From the NCBI GenBank assembly GCA_003220535.1, contig QHSU01000081.1, positions 1 through 64,000 of the forward strand: DNA of 64,000 nucleotides, read 5' to 3'. Source of the stretch: Candidatus Rokuibacteriota bacterium (GTDB lineage: Bacteria > Methylomirabilota > Methylomirabilia > Rokubacteriales > CSP1-6). Shown piece after piece: positions 62,980 to 64,000 of this stretch (position 1 is the first letter of the stretch; each line of letters starts with the position of its first letter). The position numbers and the translations under genes were made by a program. A model generated the notes under the pieces. That model saw only the letters and a list, made by a program, of their open reading frames with translations. It ran no database searches and was not told the origin of the DNA.

Positions 62980-63105
62980 TCGCCCCTCCTCCTGAATAAG
63001 ACGCCTTCTGTCTCGAGCTTGCACGCGAAGGAGCGACCATGGAATCGCCCGAATGGGTAGTACGGTAGGAGAATGGGGCCGAGGCTCGCCTCTCTCGCCC
63101 CCGAT

Positions 63106-64000
63106 TCAGTGCCCGGCGCCCGTGACCGAGGCGCCCTTGAACGTGACCAGGCGCTTGGCCAGCGGCGTGTTGCGGCTCCGGCCCACCCTCACCTGCCCGT
63201 CGATGATCACGCAGGAGATCCCGGGAATGTCGCCGCGGGCGATCGCGGTGAGCGCATCACCCGCGAGCGAGGCCGAGGGCGCGTCGCAGACGACGAGATC
63301 GGCCGGCGTGCCGACCGCCAGTGTCCCGGTGCCCGCCGCGAGGCGAAAGGCGCGGGCGTTGTTCCCCGTGGCGAGGGCGATCACGATCTCCGGGGGGAGA
63401 TCACCGAGCGACGCGAGCTCGCACACGCTCTTGATGACGCCCAGGGGCATGACCCCCGTCCCGGTCGGCGTGTCGCTGGCGACGCAGACGCGCGGCAGGG
63501 CGCCGGCGTCGCGAGCCCGTTTCACGATGTGGAGGGCCGAGCGCAGGTTTCCGGCCTGGACGATCTGCAGGACCATCTCCGTCTCCCGGATGATCCGGTC
63601 GAGTCCCGCCTCGTCCAGCGACGTCGTGCCCCCGTTGACGTGGCCGCAGACGTCGGGTCTGAGGTGCAACAGCACGTCGTGGCTGATCGGGCTCGAGCCG
63701 GGGATGGACGTGCCGCCGCTGTGGGACATGACGCAGAGGCCGTGCTTCTGGGCGCGGCGCACCTCGGGCTCGCCGTCCCGCGGCTGGGCGTAGCCGCCGA
63801 AGCCGTACTTGGCGTGGCGGACGCCGTGCTTGGCCATCTCGGCGAAGTCCTCGTCGGTGAGGCCGGGCTCGAGCACCACCGAGCCCGCGTTGACCTTCAT
63901 GCCGTTCGGATGGAAGTGCTCGAAGCACTTCGCGGCGGCGATCGCGATCGCCTTGGCGGCCGCCGCGTCGTGCGGGCGGCCGGGGGCGTGCACGCCCTCA
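63106..64000 (-). CDS. C-terminal part of an enamidase-like amidohydrolase
   Basis: The frame is open to the window edge, so the N-terminus with the first metal-binding HxH is missing; about 298 residues are present. Seen are VNAGSVVLEPGLTDEDFAEMAKHGVRHAKYGFGG, MSHSGGTSIPGSSPISHDVLL, CGHVNGGTTSLDEAGLDRI and VCVASDTPTGTGVMPLGVIKSV (terminal metal aspartate). ATGNNARAFRL and GTPADLVVCDAP follow. The GHVNGG, SDTPTGTG and ATGNxAR elements resemble enamidase of nicotinate fermentation more than dihydroorotase or hydantoinase. The 126-base gap to the HtrA-like gene has nothing I can name. Confidence 0.8.
   Translation of the reverse strand, partial: EGVHAPGRPHDAAAAKAIAIAAAKCFEHFHPNGMKVNAGSVVLEPGLTDEDFAEMAKHGVRHAKYGFGGYAQPRDGEPEVRRAQKHGLCVMSHSGGTSIPGSSPISHDVLLHLRPDVCGHVNGGTTSLDEAGLDRIIRETEMVLQIVQAGNLRSALHIVKRARDAGALPRVCVASDTPTGTGVMPLGVIKSVCELASLGDLPPEIVIALATGNNARAFRLAAGTGTLAVGTPADLVVCDAPSASLAGDALTAIARGDIPGISCVIIDGQVRVGRSRNTPLAKRLVTFKGASVTGAGH

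Overview
The window is a GC-rich bacterial chromosome segment (well over 60% G+C by eye) with tightly packed genes, many 1-14 base gene overlaps, GTG/TTG starts and no rRNA, tRNA, CRISPR array or intact transposon that I can see. A full F420 pathway, a urease/urea-transport island, several xanthine-oxidase-family molybdoenzyme subunits, two-component and c-di-GMP genes, and the absence of phage genes suggest an uncultured soil or sediment bacterium of the Methylomirabilota/Rokubacteria type. That placement is an inference from gene content only.

Region 1 (1-2339): the end of a secreted protein with two SKICH-like repeats, then a phosphate module (DUF47 PhoU-like protein and PiT transporter). 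Region 2 (2391-19712, all on the minus strand, transcribed right to left): a nitrogen island. Its order is a secreted protein of unknown role, glnK-amt, glnA, an ANTAR antiterminator, urtABCDE, ureA, a GNAT gene, ureB, ureC, ureE, ureF, ureG, ureD. Good sigma-54 promoter matches precede glnK-amt and urtA. The urtA leader can fold into two adjacent similar hairpins that could be the target of the neighbouring ANTAR protein. Together these genes would sense nitrogen status, import ammonium and urea, hydrolyse urea and fix ammonia into glutamine.

Region 3 (19929-27285, minus): a QseE-QseG-QseF-like signalling operon (membrane kinase, coiled-coil lipoprotein, receiver-GAF-kinase hybrid, sigma-54 activator), a thioesterase and mnmG. 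Region 4 (27350-34830, plus): an F420 cluster (LLM oxidoreductase, cofG, cofH, an HU-like gene, an unknown gene, cofD, cofC, cofE, F420:NADPH reductase). Region 5 (34984-42263): a cupin, a tusA/cysteine-desulfurase-like/HAD/membrane-protein operon in which the desulfurase homologue lacks the PLP lysine, a diguanylate cyclase with a predicted leaderless mRNA followed by an HD-GYP regulator, and a proline-rich membrane protein.

Region 6 (42401-54925): accessory catabolism. It holds a thiolase/DUF35 pair, an amidohydrolase, a frameshifted SDR, a complete three-subunit molybdenum hydroxylase, a second orphan large subunit, an Ldh2-type dehydrogenase, an SDR, and a LigB/LigA-type dioxygenase pair. 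Region 7 (54958-64000): a DUF222-HNH gene, a MacB/Dev-type ABC exporter with its adaptor, a LuxR-type regulator with a degenerate receiver, two trypsin-like protease genes, and the C-terminal part of an enamidase-like amidohydrolase.

A dispersed repeat occurs four times (9785-9872, 21318-21551, 33244-33430, 49273-49450). Each copy lies directly upstream of a start codon and has the same orientation relative to the gene that follows. It is the least explained structure in the window. No gene-free stretch exceeds 300 bases.
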